Shown: positions 35,719 to 45,696, counted from the stretch's first letter. The stretch: 64,000 nt of DNA from Zhongshania marina (GCF_002915595.1 NZ_PQGG01000010.1:114270-178269), one strand, 5' to 3'. Notes: a model not told the origin generated them from the letters alone. A program made the numbers and translations.

Positions 35719-38064
35719 ATGCAAGACACTCGCAATAACCCTTGGCCAGAATCCGTCTCCGGCCCCATTGTATTCATTGTCGACAGTATCAATAGAACCG
35801 AAAAACGTCTTTTAGAAGACGCTATCCGCAAGCATCAACCCGCAGGCGCCACCTACCACGTTGTACACAGACAATTACGCCAAGCCAGGCGGAGCAGTGC
35901 CCGCACCAACACCCAGTTGCTTGAGCTTACAAAATCGAATGACAACCCCTACTTTGTGCCGATACGAATATGCTGGCAAACCCGTTCGCCGCAAAAAATA
36001 GCAGGCATATCACTGCGTGATTTAGTTACCGGTAATCGTGAATACCCGGGGTGGATTCAGCAACAACTTAGGCTTCGCAAGGGCAGCGACAGCCACAGCA
36101 TCACCGTCGGCAACGGCGCGAGTTTAGAGCAGCTAAAAGAAAGTTGCAGCCAACATGTACTCAAACACGGCGGCACAGAAAATCTGGTTAAATTTATTGA
36201 TCGCTCAGCATTCTTAGCCATAGAGAAAGTGGAACGCAAAACCAAAGGTGCGCGCTACAAAATACCGCAGCTTCTCTCCGACGAAGTTATACGCAAACCC
36301 TCGGTGATCAAAGCCTTAACAGAGCTCAGCCAATCCTCAGGCCGCTCTATGGATAGCCTGATCAAAGAAGCAAAACTTTGCCTAGATGAAATGTCAGCAA
36401 AGCCAACCACATTAGGTACAGACCTTTTTGCGGCACTCGGCCGTTTTATGTATACCCGAGGCTTCGACAAAAACATTGATTATGCCGACGGTGATATTGA
36501 GCGTATTCGCAAGCTGCTCGCTGAAAAACCCGTCGCATTTTTATTTACCCACAAATCTCATATTGATGGTTTTCTATTGATGACCATCTTTCACGATCAA
36601 AACTTAACGCCGCTACATTTGTTTGGTGGCATCAATATGAATATGCCGGGTTTCGGCCTGCTAATGCGAAGATCTGGCGCGATATTCATTCGCCGCAGCT
36701 TCCAGAACGATGCGGTCTACAAAATAGTATTTAAAAACTACATCGACTATTTAGGTGAAAAGCGCTTCCCATTAATGTGGGCGCTCGAAGGTACGCGTTC
36801 GCGAACTGGCAAACTCATGCCACCACGCTACGGCTTGATCAACTATGTAGTCAGCGCCTATATGCGTGACGACGCGCCGGACTTAATACTCATGCCGGTC
36901 TCCATCATCTACGATCAAGTGCCCGAAGTCGCTGATTACGACGCCATTCAGGCTGGCGGCAAAAAGCGCCCCGAGTCGGCCTCTTGGTTTATGGAATACA
37001 TCAGTGGCCTGAAAAATCCCCACGGTAAAATCCACGTTCGATTCGGCGAAGGTGTCACCATTAGCGAACATCTAGATCGCAGCAGCCCGACACCACAGAC
37101 ACGAGACATTCAAAAAATCGCCTTCGAGCTCGCTGTCGACACCAATAACGTCACACCAATAACCGTTAACTCGCTAATCTGCTATGTCATTCTTGAACAT
37201 GGCCATAAGGCGATAACCTTTAATGAGCTGCATACAGACATTCAAGAACTCATGCAGCTGATTAATATGCTCGGCTTCTCTACTACCACCGACGTACAAA
37301 ACCTTGACGAAGCCGGCATTAGAAAGTGCCTACTAGAGTTAGACACAACTGGCGTTATCAATACCTTTAACGACGGAATTGAATCGGTTTATATGCTACC
37401 GATGGATGCAGGGCGCACAGCGGCCTACTATCGCAATGGCTTAATACACTTTTTCATAACCAGCGCCATTGCCGATCTGGCCTTACTCGCCGTGAGCGAA
37501 ACCGGCGACGATGCCATTGCTCAGTTCCACAATGAAGCGCTTAAATTACGCGATATGTTTAAGTATGAGTTTTTCTTTGAAGGCTCTAGCGCATTTATCG
37601 TGCTGCTGGAACGCGAGCTCGACCAACGCGCACCCGAATGGCGAGACAGCGTTAAGCAGGGTGCCAAAGCCACCCGCAAAATGCTGACGGGCATAGCACC
37701 TATTTTGGGTCACGGCACACTGCGTCCCTTTATTGAGGCCTATCTTGTATTAGCGCGCGCTTTACGCATGCAAGCCGTGGGCGAAATTAGTGATCAAAAG
37801 CAACTTATTAATCACGCCCTAACCCTTGGCAAGCAACGTGTCCTACAAAAACGTATTCACTGCGAAGAATCGGTGTCCGGCAGTTATTTTGAAAACGCCA
37901 TTAAAATAGCCGAAAACCAAGACCTTCTAAAAGCCGGTGACGACGCGGTTGCTGGTCGCCAGCGCTGGCTAGAAGAGCTGCGAGCGATTTCCGCCAACGT
38001 GCGCTTTTTGGCGTCTATCGCTGACGCCAAGCGTTTGGCAGTACGAACGCAGCTAGAACAATAA
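35719..38064 (+). CDS. plsB: Glycerol-3-phosphate 1-O-acyltransferase PlsB
   Basis: The 781 residues are near the usual 800. The acyltransferase block shows motif I HKSHIDGF (HX4D), motif II GAIFIRRSF and motif III ALEGTRSRTGKLMPPRYG, followed by motif IV LILMPVSIIYDQVPE. The long N- and C-terminal helical regions are those of the membrane-bound PlsB family rather than PlsY. The enzyme makes lysophosphatidate from glycerol-3-phosphate and acyl-CoA/ACP. It lies 111 bp after the lipase gene, so it may have its own promoter but completes the lipid cluster. Confidence 0.93.
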   Translation: MQDTRNNPWPESVSGPIVFIVDSINRTEKRLLEDAIRKHQPAGATYHVVHRQLRQARRSSARTNTQLLELTKSNDNPYFVPIRICWQTRSPQKIAGISLRDLVTGNREYPGWIQQQLRLRKGSDSHSITVGNGASLEQLKESCSQHVLKHGGTENLVKFIDRSAFLAIEKVERKTKGARYKIPQLLSDEVIRKPSVIKALTELSQSSGRSMDSLIKEAKLCLDEMSAKPTTLGTDLFAALGRFMYTRGFDKNIDYADGDIERIRKLLAEKPVAFLFTHKSHIDGFLLMTIFHDQNLTPLHLFGGINMNMPGFGLLMRRSGAIFIRRSFQNDAVYKIVFKNYIDYLGEKRFPLMWALEGTRSRTGKLMPPRYGLINYVVSAYMRDDAPDLILMPVSIIYDQVPEVADYDAIQAGGKKRPESASWFMEYISGLKNPHGKIHVRFGEGVTISEHLDRSSPTPQTRDIQKIAFELAVDTNNVTPITVNSLICYVILEHGHKAITFNELHTDIQELMQLINMLGFSTTTDVQNLDEAGIRKCLLELDTTGVINTFNDGIESVYMLPMDAGRTAAYYRNGLIHFFITSAIADLALLAVSETGDDAIAQFHNEALKLRDMFKYEFFFEGSSAFIVLLERELDQRAPEWRDSVKQGAKATRKMLTGIAPILGHGTLRPFIEAYLVLARALRMQAVGEISDQKQLINHALTLGKQRVLQKRIHCEESVSGSYFENAIKIAENQDLLKAGDDAVAGRQRWLEELRAISANVRFLASIADAKRLAVRTQLEQ

Positions 38065-38076
38065 AACTACCGTGAA

Positions 38077-39624
38077 TTAACCGCAGTGCCGAAGGGCACG
38101 GCGGTTTCTGTCATGGGTGTGGGCGGCAATGGCTTCAAAGTTTTTCAGCAGTACGTCAGGCCCGCGGGCGGGCATTGCACATTGACTGCAGGCAAGCAGC
38201 GACTTAGCGCTTATTTCAGCACTGTCGAGCACTTCGAAAACACCTTCACTATACTCACGACCAGCATCAGACATATCTAAGGGTGGTGCGCCAATATAGT
38301 CGATTTTGATTTTTCCCTTACTCACTTTGTAATGGGCGAAACCAATTCCGACGAAACTGGATTCTGACCAAATCTGGGTGCCGTCATCGTCCAATAAGCG
38401 AATCGACGCGCCGCCAGTACCCACCATCATTTGCACATAGCCCAAGGGATTTGGAAGGCCCAAGAACATCGGTGCCGAACGCTGATAGATGTGATCGTGA
38501 CCAACAATAACAAGGTCGACGCCGTAACGCAGGAATATATTTTCTTCTAAAGCCACCAGGGTAAAGTTGGCTGGACTTCGATCTAGCTGATCCGTCCATA
38601 TGGTGAAATGCTGCATCACAATAATAAAATCGATCTCCCCACGCAGGCGGCGAAAGGCTGCATTGGCGAGATCGACTTCAATATTCAAAAGCTCTTCGGG
38701 TAGCGTACCATCCCCAATTAAAGCACCGGCAGTCGTCACTAAAAAATGGACGCGATTATAATCAAAGGAGTAAAAAGTACTGCCCGGATCATTAGCCCCA
38801 AACGACGACGTTAAGGGTTTGGGAGGATGACTAAAACGATTTTTAAAGGTATCGCCACCAAAATCTTTTTGCTCATGATTCCCCGGTGCAACCATTGTAA
38901 TTCGGCTCGCTAACAGGGGCTGTACTTGGTCAAACCACACATCCCATATTTGTTGATCGCCGTTGGCGTAAGACAAATCCCCAGCGAGCATCAATAAATC
39001 TGACGGCGTTCGCATCACTTCTGCAGTGACTAACTGGGCAAGCTCGCCAGTGCCGTGGTCGCCAAAGTGAATAAAACTCCACTCCTCTTTAGGGCTTGGC
39101 TTAATGACATAAACCGCCGACCAGCCACCCTCGTCAGACCCAACGCGGTAACACAAAGGGCGGTCGGGATCTATACCATCAGCACTCGCCCTGTGAGTAA
39201 AACTTTCAATCCCCGTTGTTTGCGAACTACTCGCCTCAACACTAAATTCAAATGGGTCATTTTGTATCGCAAACTCATCAGCGTCGTCATCGAAAGAAGA
39301 AAACTCAAGCCAAGATAGCGGTGCGTCTTCACCGTCGGTAAACCAGGTAATCGTCCGCGAGCTGTGGCTATCGCCCACCAAGCTACTATGCAAGCCTCGC
39401 GGCATCATCGGCCCCGGCACTTCCGTGTCGGGAATGGGTTCCGGCTGCGGCGTGGGCTCTGGCACTGGCTCCGGCGTAATAAGCGAACCGTCAGTGCTGC
39501 GGCTACTCCCTCCTCCCCCACAGGCAGTTAAGGCTAAACCTGCAAGGCTCGCCGCCACAAAACGGCGACGTGTTAGGGGCCGCAATGGAAGCGGGCGTGA
39601 AGTCGGATCGCGAGGTAAAGACAT
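38077..39624 (-). CDS. Secreted purple-acid-phosphatase-like metallophosphoesterase
   Basis: The 515-residue protein begins with a Tat/lipoprotein-type signal (LTRRRFVAASLAGLALTACGG), then a Pro/Glu linker (PEPVPEPTPQPEPIPDTE). A fibronectin-like N-domain (SRTITWFTDGEDAPLSWLEF) precedes the metallophosphatase core: FGDHGTG, LMLAGDLSYANG, VAPGNHEQKDF, VMQHFTIW and VGHDHIYQRS. This is the layout of purple acid phosphatases. It would release phosphate from organic esters outside the inner membrane. The C-terminal 45 residues contain CSQC and are not part of the fold. It is convergent with plsB at 12 bp. Confidence 0.88.
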   Translation of the reverse strand: MSLPRDPTSRPLPLRPLTRRRFVAASLAGLALTACGGGGSSRSTDGSLITPEPVPEPTPQPEPIPDTEVPGPMMPRGLHSSLVGDSHSSRTITWFTDGEDAPLSWLEFSSFDDDADEFAIQNDPFEFSVEASSSQTTGIESFTHRASADGIDPDRPLCYRVGSDEGGWSAVYVIKPSPKEEWSFIHFGDHGTGELAQLVTAEVMRTPSDLLMLAGDLSYANGDQQIWDVWFDQVQPLLASRITMVAPGNHEQKDFGGDTFKNRFSHPPKPLTSSFGANDPGSTFYSFDYNRVHFLVTTAGALIGDGTLPEELLNIEVDLANAAFRRLRGEIDFIIVMQHFTIWTDQLDRSPANFTLVALEENIFLRYGVDLVIVGHDHIYQRSAPMFLGLPNPLGYVQMMVGTGGASIRLLDDDGTQIWSESSFVGIGFAHYKVSKGKIKIDYIGAPPLDMSDAGREYSEGVFEVLDSAEISAKSLLACSQCAMPARGPDVLLKNFEAIAAHTHDRNRRALRHCG

Positions 39625-39893
39625 AGAAAACTCCAGCGTTTATGCTCGCCAAAGTCTATGCCCACCCTATTAAGAATTAATGACAGGGCCAGTCCCTATA
39701 AAACCGCATACCTCTTGTACGGCTTTACAAGCTCCCCAGCACACTCATACCACCATTATTAAAGCGATCTTCTATTTCCCCAATAAATATTCATTAAATA
39801 CAAAACTCAACAGTGCAATTTTCCAAAGACATTCAGCATCACCGCCCTATACCGATGTTTGATCGCCTCAGCGCCAAAAATAAACAGATGCCT

Positions 39894-41609
39894 TTATTGA
39901 AGAGCAGACACAGCAACAAAGGTACCATTAAGACTTGGCATGCCAGAAAGCTCATCTAAGTCATCACTAGCAATCAGTAAATTGCGATTCACCCCTTTTA
40001 CCTCAGAATCCGTGCCATTGACGGGATCAAAAAGACGAGAGCCCCAGCCATGGGGTATACAAACCGTACCTGGGGCAATCTTTTCTGACACCATGGTCTT
40101 AATATCAGTTTGTCCAATGCTCGAGCGTACTCGAACAATTTGATTATCTTCAATTGCATATCTTTCTGCATCGCTGGGATGAATTTCGATAAAGTCACCG
40201 CCGATCCCTTTGCGCTTAACCGTTTCTACAAGCCAGCTATTCATCATGGTGTTATCTCGAAGACTCACCAGTTGCAACGGGTAATCTGACTGGGCTTCAA
40301 GCCCTTCACTACTATTGACTCGACGCTGAAGTGCAGCCACAAAGTTAACTGGTGCTGCGGCAATTTTACCATCTACTGTTTTAAGAGCTGACTTGAGGTG
40401 ACCGTAGGTTTTTTCGCCATAAACCAAACCTTGTGGCTGATTGGCAATATCTTTCCAGCGCAGCGGGGTAGCCAGCTTGACGATTAAAGCCCAAATCCAA
40501 CGAACATTAAACGCGAGCCGAGGATTTTTAGTCAACTGTGCTAATTTTCGACTCAGCCTAATCACTGCATTGAATCCCAGCACACCATTGAATGGCGCCT
40601 TCATGGCAAGGCATAGATCGACGTAAAAGTCCCACTCCGTTTTTACGCCATTAGGCGGCGGCACCACTTGTCGTCCAAGCTGGGTGAAAGACCGATCATA
40701 AAAGCCACTGAACAGCAGATAAAACTCGTCTCGCTCCAAGAAATGACTTCCTGGTATCAACCAATCAGCGTGACGGTGACTCTCCCGCTGAAAAAAGTCG
40801 ATCGCAACGAGTAAATCCAGATCTTCAAATGCAGCATCAAGACGCGCCCCATCTGGACCAGAAATCACAGGATTACCACCGTTTATAATTAATGCACGAA
40901 TTTGGTCCTCACCTGGCGTAAGAATCTCATCGGCGAGTATCGCCAAAGGATAAGCGCCAGAAATTGCTTCGTGGTTACCAATTCTGCTTCGGCGCGCAAT
41001 CGGCGGAGCTAGTTTATCCAGAAATTTGAGCGCATCTTTAAAGACGCCATGACTAAAATAACGTCCCCCTTGCTTATCAATACGGCCGGTAATGAGGTTC
41101 AATACATGACTTAGCCATTCCGCCACAGTGCCGTTCTTATTTTGCGAAATACCGGTTCTAGCAACACAAACAGCAGAGTTTGCTTTCGCAAAACGGGTTG
41201 CAATATCAACTATCTGCTCGACCGCTACGCCGCAACGCAGCGACAAGTCTGCTATATCTGCTCCCTCCGCGATTTCTTGAATAATAGATACGCCTGAAGC
41301 AGCATTACAGTCTTCTTGATGTTGCCAAGAGTGTTCAAATACAACCTTAATAATAGCAAGCAACAGCGCCCAATCTTGACCCGGTTTAACACGGACATGG
41401 GTATTAGCTTTGCGGGTGGTTTGCGTTTCTCGCGGGTCGACCACGATTAAATCGGCACCGCGGGCTTGCGCTGCTATTATGCGGTTCCATCCATCCGCCA
41501 CAATATCTAGCCAAACCATTTTACTTACTGCGGGATTCATCCCCAAAAACAAGAAACAATCTGCATGATCCACATCGGGGATAAGAATCGCCATTTCAGA
41601 ACCGTACAT
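39894..41609 (-). pseudogene. Molybdopterin oxidoreductase, C-terminal piece of a frameshifted gene
   Basis: The 571 residues continue the enzyme begun at 42079 but in another frame. The piece contains the molybdopterin-binding portion (LFLGMNPAVSKMVWLDIVAD, IVVDPRETQTTRKANTHVRV), NGGNPVISGPD, and the MGD-binding C-terminal domain (LVSLRDNTMMNSW, IEIHPSDAERYAIEDNQIVR, PHGWGSRLFDPV). Together with the N-terminal piece the protein would be about 728 residues, normal for the Mo-bis-MGD oxidoreductase family (formate dehydrogenase/nitrate reductase group). The substrate is unknown. The absence of other stops suggests a recent lesion or a sequencing error. Confidence 0.85.
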
Positions 41610-42079
41610 TTCTCGACAGACAGCTGTAAATTATTGGTGTCTAGCGAGCCAACGTAATACGCATTATTACTTTTAATAGCCTTCATAAAGCCGCTTTGGG
41701 CTATTGTGCCAGGCTGATTATGTGCCCCAGGATTGCCCAAATACGTTGCTATCGAATTCGCGCCGTGTCGATTGCGAATTAAGTTAAGGCGCTTAGCAAT
41801 ATCCTCTACGGCCTCTTCATAAGTAGCCTCAACATATTTATCCCCGACCCTCTTCATTGGCTGACGAAGTCGTTTAGCGTGGTCTATCAGTTGATTAGCC
41901 GAACCGCCTTTCGAACAAAAATCTTTCCAGTTGTTCGGGTGGTCTTTATCAGGACCTATACGAAAAATAGTTTTGCCATCGGTTTCGACATCCAGCCCGC
42001 AACTTGCTAAGCAAATTCGACAAAAGGTTTTTTCCACTCGATGCTCAAGATTGGCATCAACGGCATTGCTTGTATTCAT
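41537..42079 (-). pseudogene. Molybdopterin oxidoreductase, N-terminal piece with the 4Fe-4S motif
   Basis: The first 150 residues hold the Fe-S signature C20-x2-C23-x3-C27-x27-C55 (FCRICLASCGL ... DFCSKGG), then RLRQPMKRVGDKYVEATYEE, typical of the family. After SLDTNN (near 41630) the frame runs into unrelated residues and stops at 41537. Adding one base at the T-run near 41628-41631 would give NNFTAVCREMYGSEM, the expected family sequence, and join it to the downstream piece. No signal peptide is visible, so the enzyme would be cytoplasmic. Confidence 0.85.
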
Positions 42080-42184
42080 CGCTATTTTCAGCTTATTAGA
42101 ATTATCTTATGGCAATAATAGGGCCTGTTAAGCAACGTATTCACAAAAGCCAGCAGACCTTAAAGATACGTGAAATTGAAATAG

Positions 42185-42212
42185 ACGTGTACAAGGTGGA
42201 GCTTGTACACGT
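42185..42212 (-). terminator. Strong hairpin after the small secreted-protein gene
   Basis: An 11-bp perfect stem (ACGTGTACAAG / CTTGTACACGT) closes a 6-nt loop, 16 bp after the stop of the 42228 gene and upstream of the Mo-enzyme gene. There is no good T-run on the minus strand, so it could attenuate transcription into the oxidoreductase or protect mRNA rather than end it fully. Confidence 0.5.
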
Positions 42213-42227
42213 TGTTCTTAGCTTTTA

Positions 42228-42695
42228 CTACAGTGGTAGCAGTGTTAAAAAGTCAAACGGAAGACCACCGCCCAATCCAGGAATCAATAGAGCAGGCAAG
42301 TCAAAACCACCACCTGAGAGCGGCGCAGTGAGACTGCCAACAGAAGGCAACTGCTCAAGTAATGCGATGTTTGGAACTGCTAACAACTTAGGCAGCGCTG
42401 GAGCGGCAGGTAACATATTATCAAGCGGACCTGTTAAACCGCTTAACCCTTGGGTAAACAGGCCTGCACCCGAGCCAGCGAGGCTAAGAACATCATTAAT
42501 AGGGACAGCTGAAAGTAACCCAGTGACGGTCGATACTGGCTGCCCGAGCAGATCGATTGGCAAGCCCAAATTATTTATTGCTCCGGTAACCTGGGTCAAC
42601 GGACTAGTAAGTGCGAAGGTTTGCGCAGAGCTATTTGCTATTACGCAAACATTTATTGCCGCGGCAACCGCAATGAATTTTAAAAATGATTTCAT
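42228..42695 (-). CDS. Small secreted hydrophobic Gly/Leu/Pro-rich protein, function unknown
   Basis: The start is ATG 42695 (MKSFLKFIAVAAAINVCVIA), with AAGGGGATAAT just upstream; an extra ATG at 42716 is less likely. After a signal peptide (to about SSAQT) come some 130 residues rich in Leu, Pro, Gly and Ser with loosely repeated pieces (LTSPLTQVTGAIN, LSGLTGPLDNMLPAAPALP, LTAPLSGGGFDLPALLIPGL). No Cys remains after cleavage. It does not match a family I recognise. It has its own palindromic operator upstream and precedes the Mo-enzyme on the same strand. It might be a surface or matrix protein; that is a guess. Confidence 0.72.
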   Translation of the reverse strand: MKSFLKFIAVAAAINVCVIANSSAQTFALTSPLTQVTGAINNLGLPIDLLGQPVSTVTGLLSAVPINDVLSLAGSGAGLFTQGLSGLTGPLDNMLPAAPALPKLLAVPNIALLEQLPSVGSLTAPLSGGGFDLPALLIPGLGGGLPFDFLTLLPL

Positions 42696-42794
42696 TATTA
42701 TCCCCTTATAAATCAATGGTCTTACATTGCTTGTTCGCTACTGCCTTGCCAAGGATTACTTAGCAAAAACAGCACGCATCAAAAATAAGTACAC

Positions 42795-42817
42795 ATACAT
42801 TACACCAGTGTATTATA
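42795..42817 (-). promoter_or_regulatory. Palindromic operator over a minus-strand promoter (site 1)
   Basis: The core TACAC-CA-GTGTA (42801-42812) sits in an imperfect inverted repeat almost identical to the site at 46526. On the minus strand it fills the spacer between TTGCAG (42827-42822) and TAATGT (42802-42797), 19 bp apart, about 100 bp before the secreted-protein ATG. A repressor bound here would block RNA polymerase. Confidence 0.65.
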
Positions 42818-42940
42818 TTAACTGCAAGAATAATTTACTTAGCAATTGAGGGCTCACAATCTAGCCATAAGTTATCTTATTGTTTTTATTAACATTTTAT
42901 GATTCTGCGACGGAGATTAAGTACGCATACATAAAATAAT

Positions 42941-42981
42941 TTGACAAACAATAATAATCGTTACTATGCTACACCGGTCTA
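42941..42981 (+). promoter_or_regulatory. Promoter of the TonB receptor with a degenerate operator (site 3)
   Basis: TTGACA (42941-42946) is followed after 18 bp by TATGCT (42965-42970). Overlapping the -10 end is TACAC-CG-GTCTA (42970-42981), which matches the core of sites 1 and 2 except for two positions. It lies 183 bp before the receptor ATG, leaving a long leader. Regulation by the same protein is plausible but weaker than for the other sites. Confidence 0.45.
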
Positions 42982-43163
42982 ATACTTGTATTTATAAAGT
43001 ATTAAAAAGAAGATCAGGGTTACTGTGCCAAATGACACACAAAATCTTGTTACGGTAGCCGCACGAGTATAACTACTTGAAAAATCAGGGTATTGAGAAT
43101 GTATATATATTTTTCAATATCCTGAATTAGTTATTAATAATGAATAAATACCGAGGGTGAATC

Positions 43164-45569
43164 ATGAGAAAAGATGTGCTGGCCGTTGCAATTGCATCGC
43201 TGTCCTTTTACGCGGGCGGCGTTTTAGCGCAAAATGCTGGAGGCGAAACCAAAAAAAGCAGCAACCGTCTTCTTGAAGAGGTTGTGGTCACGGCTCAAAA
43301 ACGTGAAGAAGATTCGCAGGATGTTCCTATTTCGATTCAAGCATTTTCTGGCGAAAAATTGGATGCATTTGGTATAGAAGACACTGCAGACCTAGAAAAA
43401 ATCACCCCCGGCCTCAGCTTCACGTACACCTTAGGTTACACCGTTGTATATCTTCGAGGCGTGGGTAGTGATGGGTTTTTACCCAACGCCGATCCCAGCA
43501 TTGCAACCTATATTGATGGAATAAACATACCCGCGACCCAGGGTAAACAAGATGCACTAGGGCCAGTCAAACGGGTGGAGGTGTTAAAAGGCCCTCAAGG
43601 TACACTGTTTGGCCGTAACGCGACAGGCGGAGCGATCAGTATCGTAACCGAGGACCCACCATTAGATGAAATAGTGGGTAGCATACAGTACGCAGCCGGC
43701 AATTATGACAGCCAAGAAATGCAGGCGTATTTTGCATTTCCCCTCTGGGATGGCGCCGGCCTCGCTTTAGCGGGCTTTGAAGATACCCATGAAAATTATG
43801 GTACTAACTTCGTGAACGGCGTAGAGCGCCCATGGCGAGAAGATCATAGCCGTGGTTTACGAGCTAAATTTAAATGGGATATTGTAGACAGCTTATCGTT
43901 GACGTTAATAGCTTCGCAAATCGACCAGTACAATGGTGCCTCTCTTGTCCAAGAAAACACTAGACCAACTGCAATACTGAATGTAGGCGCCACACCAGAC
44001 CCTTTAGATAGAAACACTCATACTGACCAAGAAGGTGGTAATTCGTCGGTAAATGAACTATTTGGCGCGACCATAGAGTGGCGCCCAGGTCCAGTAGATG
44101 TAAAATTTATCTATGGTGACCAGTTTGCCAATGCTGATACCGGCCAATACGACTACGACAGCACTGACGAACCAAAAGTAGGTTTTGTCGTATACAATCA
44201 GCCTAACGAACAAAAAACTTACGAATTACAAGTACTTTCAAACGCAGAGACCCCATTTAGCGACTCCTTTGAATGGGTTGCTGGTCTATATCATTTAGAA
44301 GGTGAGGGCGGCTTTGACAGGCTATTTCTAGAGATAAGCGCCCCTGGCTTAGTGGCATCACCACTTGGAAATCTTCTCGGCGGCCTTGTTGAACAACTTA
44401 CTGATTATATCTTCCTAGAATCATCAGGAATATTGGCAACAGAGGCCACCTCGGCGTTCTTCCAAGGTACCTATAAATTTACTGATGAGCTGCTATTGAC
44501 TTTAGGTGCACGCTACCAAGAAGAAACACGCGGTATTTCTAATACTTACCTAGACTTAGTTAACCCACTCCTAGGTAGGCCGCCGCAATCTTATTTTGAA
44601 GGCAACGATTATTCTCGCAATATTCGTATTAGCAACTTTAGCGTACCTGATATTAATGACACCACCGTGTCACCCAAAATTGCGGTGCAATGGTTCGCTA
44701 CAGACAACTCACAAGTATATTCTTCGTTGCAGCGAGCTTACAAAAGCCCAACCTACAATATTGTTAACTTCTTTGGCAACCCAGATCCAACTGAGAGGGA
44801 AGAAGTAACCGCATTTGAAATAGGGTTTAAATCTGAATGGCTAGATAGTACGCTCCGCCTCAATGGTGCGGCTTACTACACCGAAACGAAAGAGCTAGTA
44901 ACCGCACTACTATCATTAACCTCTGGGGGGATTGTTCGATTTGACAATGCCGGCGAAGCGATAACGTCTGGCGCGGAAATTGACTTCCAATGGCAGCCAA
45001 TGCCTAACTGGAACCCCGGCTTAGCGATCACCGGCGGCATGAGCTACATCGATGCTGAATATACCGACTATAAAGACGGCGCTGGCTTTGACGACGACAC
45101 TGGCCTCTACTTTGGCCCCAATGCACCCACCGACACCGTTGGTGACTTGCTAGGCATTCCACTGCCGATAACTAGTGCGGACTTTCTCAATGGTCCCCGT
45201 GATTTCACCGGCAACAGGGTAGTGCGTACGCCCCGCACTAGCTCAAGCGTATCTTTAAACCAGTTTATCGAAGCTGGTGATATTGGTAACTTTGAGTTCG
45301 GTTTGGATTACAGCTACAAAGGAGAGATTTTCACAACGCCACAAAACTCTGAGTTCTTCATTATACCGCAGTATGAAATCTGGTCTGCCAGAGCATCATG
45401 GTTCTACGACCCGTGGGGTATACAGCTAACAGGATTTGTTAACAACTTAAAAGACAAAGACTATCTAACGTCTCGCTTGGCATCAGACTTTGGCCGCGGC
45501 GACACTCTCGCACCGCCAAAATTGTACGGACTAAAGCTGAAATGGAACTTCGATACATTCCTGAACTGA
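43164..45569 (+). CDS. TonB-dependent receptor
   Basis: An 801-residue protein with a signal peptide (cleavage near VLAQN), a TonB-box region (EEVVVTAQKREED) and a plug domain (about 45-165) containing VYLRGVGSDGFLPNADPSIA and VEVLKGPQGTLFGRNATGGA. The 22-strand barrel ends in LKLKWNFDTFLN. GAGGGTG precedes the ATG. This subgroup, with EVVVTAQKR, is large in marine gammaproteobacteria and sphingomonads and is often linked to uptake of hydrophobic organic compounds rather than siderophores. The substrate is not known. It is flanked by control elements shared with a MarR regulator's neighbourhood, which suggests substrate-dependent induction. Confidence 0.93.
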   Translation: MRKDVLAVAIASLSFYAGGVLAQNAGGETKKSSNRLLEEVVVTAQKREEDSQDVPISIQAFSGEKLDAFGIEDTADLEKITPGLSFTYTLGYTVVYLRGVGSDGFLPNADPSIATYIDGINIPATQGKQDALGPVKRVEVLKGPQGTLFGRNATGGAISIVTEDPPLDEIVGSIQYAAGNYDSQEMQAYFAFPLWDGAGLALAGFEDTHENYGTNFVNGVERPWREDHSRGLRAKFKWDIVDSLSLTLIASQIDQYNGASLVQENTRPTAILNVGATPDPLDRNTHTDQEGGNSSVNELFGATIEWRPGPVDVKFIYGDQFANADTGQYDYDSTDEPKVGFVVYNQPNEQKTYELQVLSNAETPFSDSFEWVAGLYHLEGEGGFDRLFLEISAPGLVASPLGNLLGGLVEQLTDYIFLESSGILATEATSAFFQGTYKFTDELLLTLGARYQEETRGISNTYLDLVNPLLGRPPQSYFEGNDYSRNIRISNFSVPDINDTTVSPKIAVQWFATDNSQVYSSLQRAYKSPTYNIVNFFGNPDPTEREEVTAFEIGFKSEWLDSTLRLNGAAYYTETKELVTALLSLTSGGIVRFDNAGEAITSGAEIDFQWQPMPNWNPGLAITGGMSYIDAEYTDYKDGAGFDDDTGLYFGPNAPTDTVGDLLGIPLPITSADFLNGPRDFTGNRVVRTPRTSSSVSLNQFIEAGDIGNFEFGLDYSYKGEIFTTPQNSEFFIIPQYEIWSARASWFYDPWGIQLTGFVNNLKDKDYLTSRLASDFGRGDTLAPPKLYGLKLKWNFDTFLN

Positions 45570-45628
45570 GCATAGCCGAGACCTTCTCAGCGTTAGTCTT
45601 ACGTATCAAGGGCTACTGTTAACTACTC

Positions 45629-45696
45629 CGGCAAGGTGGGCCCCACCCTACTTGCCGACCTTTTGAGCTGCTATATTATAGCGGCTCCTTTTTTTT
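45629..45696 (+). terminator. Tandem terminators after the TonB receptor
   Basis: Hairpin 1 has CGGCAAG (45629-45635) paired with CTTGCCG (45651-45657), followed by ACCTTTT. Hairpin 2 has AGCTGCTAT (45666-45674) paired with ATAGCGGCT (45678-45686), one G-T pair, followed by CCTTTTTTTT. The second is a textbook intrinsic terminator. Confidence 0.85.

Larger units (their letters stand above)
42717..43163. other. Divergent intergenic region with two control sites
   Basis: No gene is visible in these 447 bp between the secreted-protein gene and the TonB receptor. The region is very AT-rich and carries the two operator-like elements listed separately. The leader downstream of 42985 contains ATTTTTCAATATCCTGA and the earlier complementary CAGGGTATTGAGAA, which could fold, but no riboswitch class was recognised. 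Confidence 0.5.

Noticed and set aside
42109..42711. Long plus-strand frame of 200 codons antisense to the small secreted protein
   Set aside because: It starts inside a non-coding gap, is Pro/Gly-rich only as the mirror of a Leu/Pro-rich gene, and has no signal or domain. The minus-strand frame has a signal peptide, a Shine-Dalgarno and an operator.
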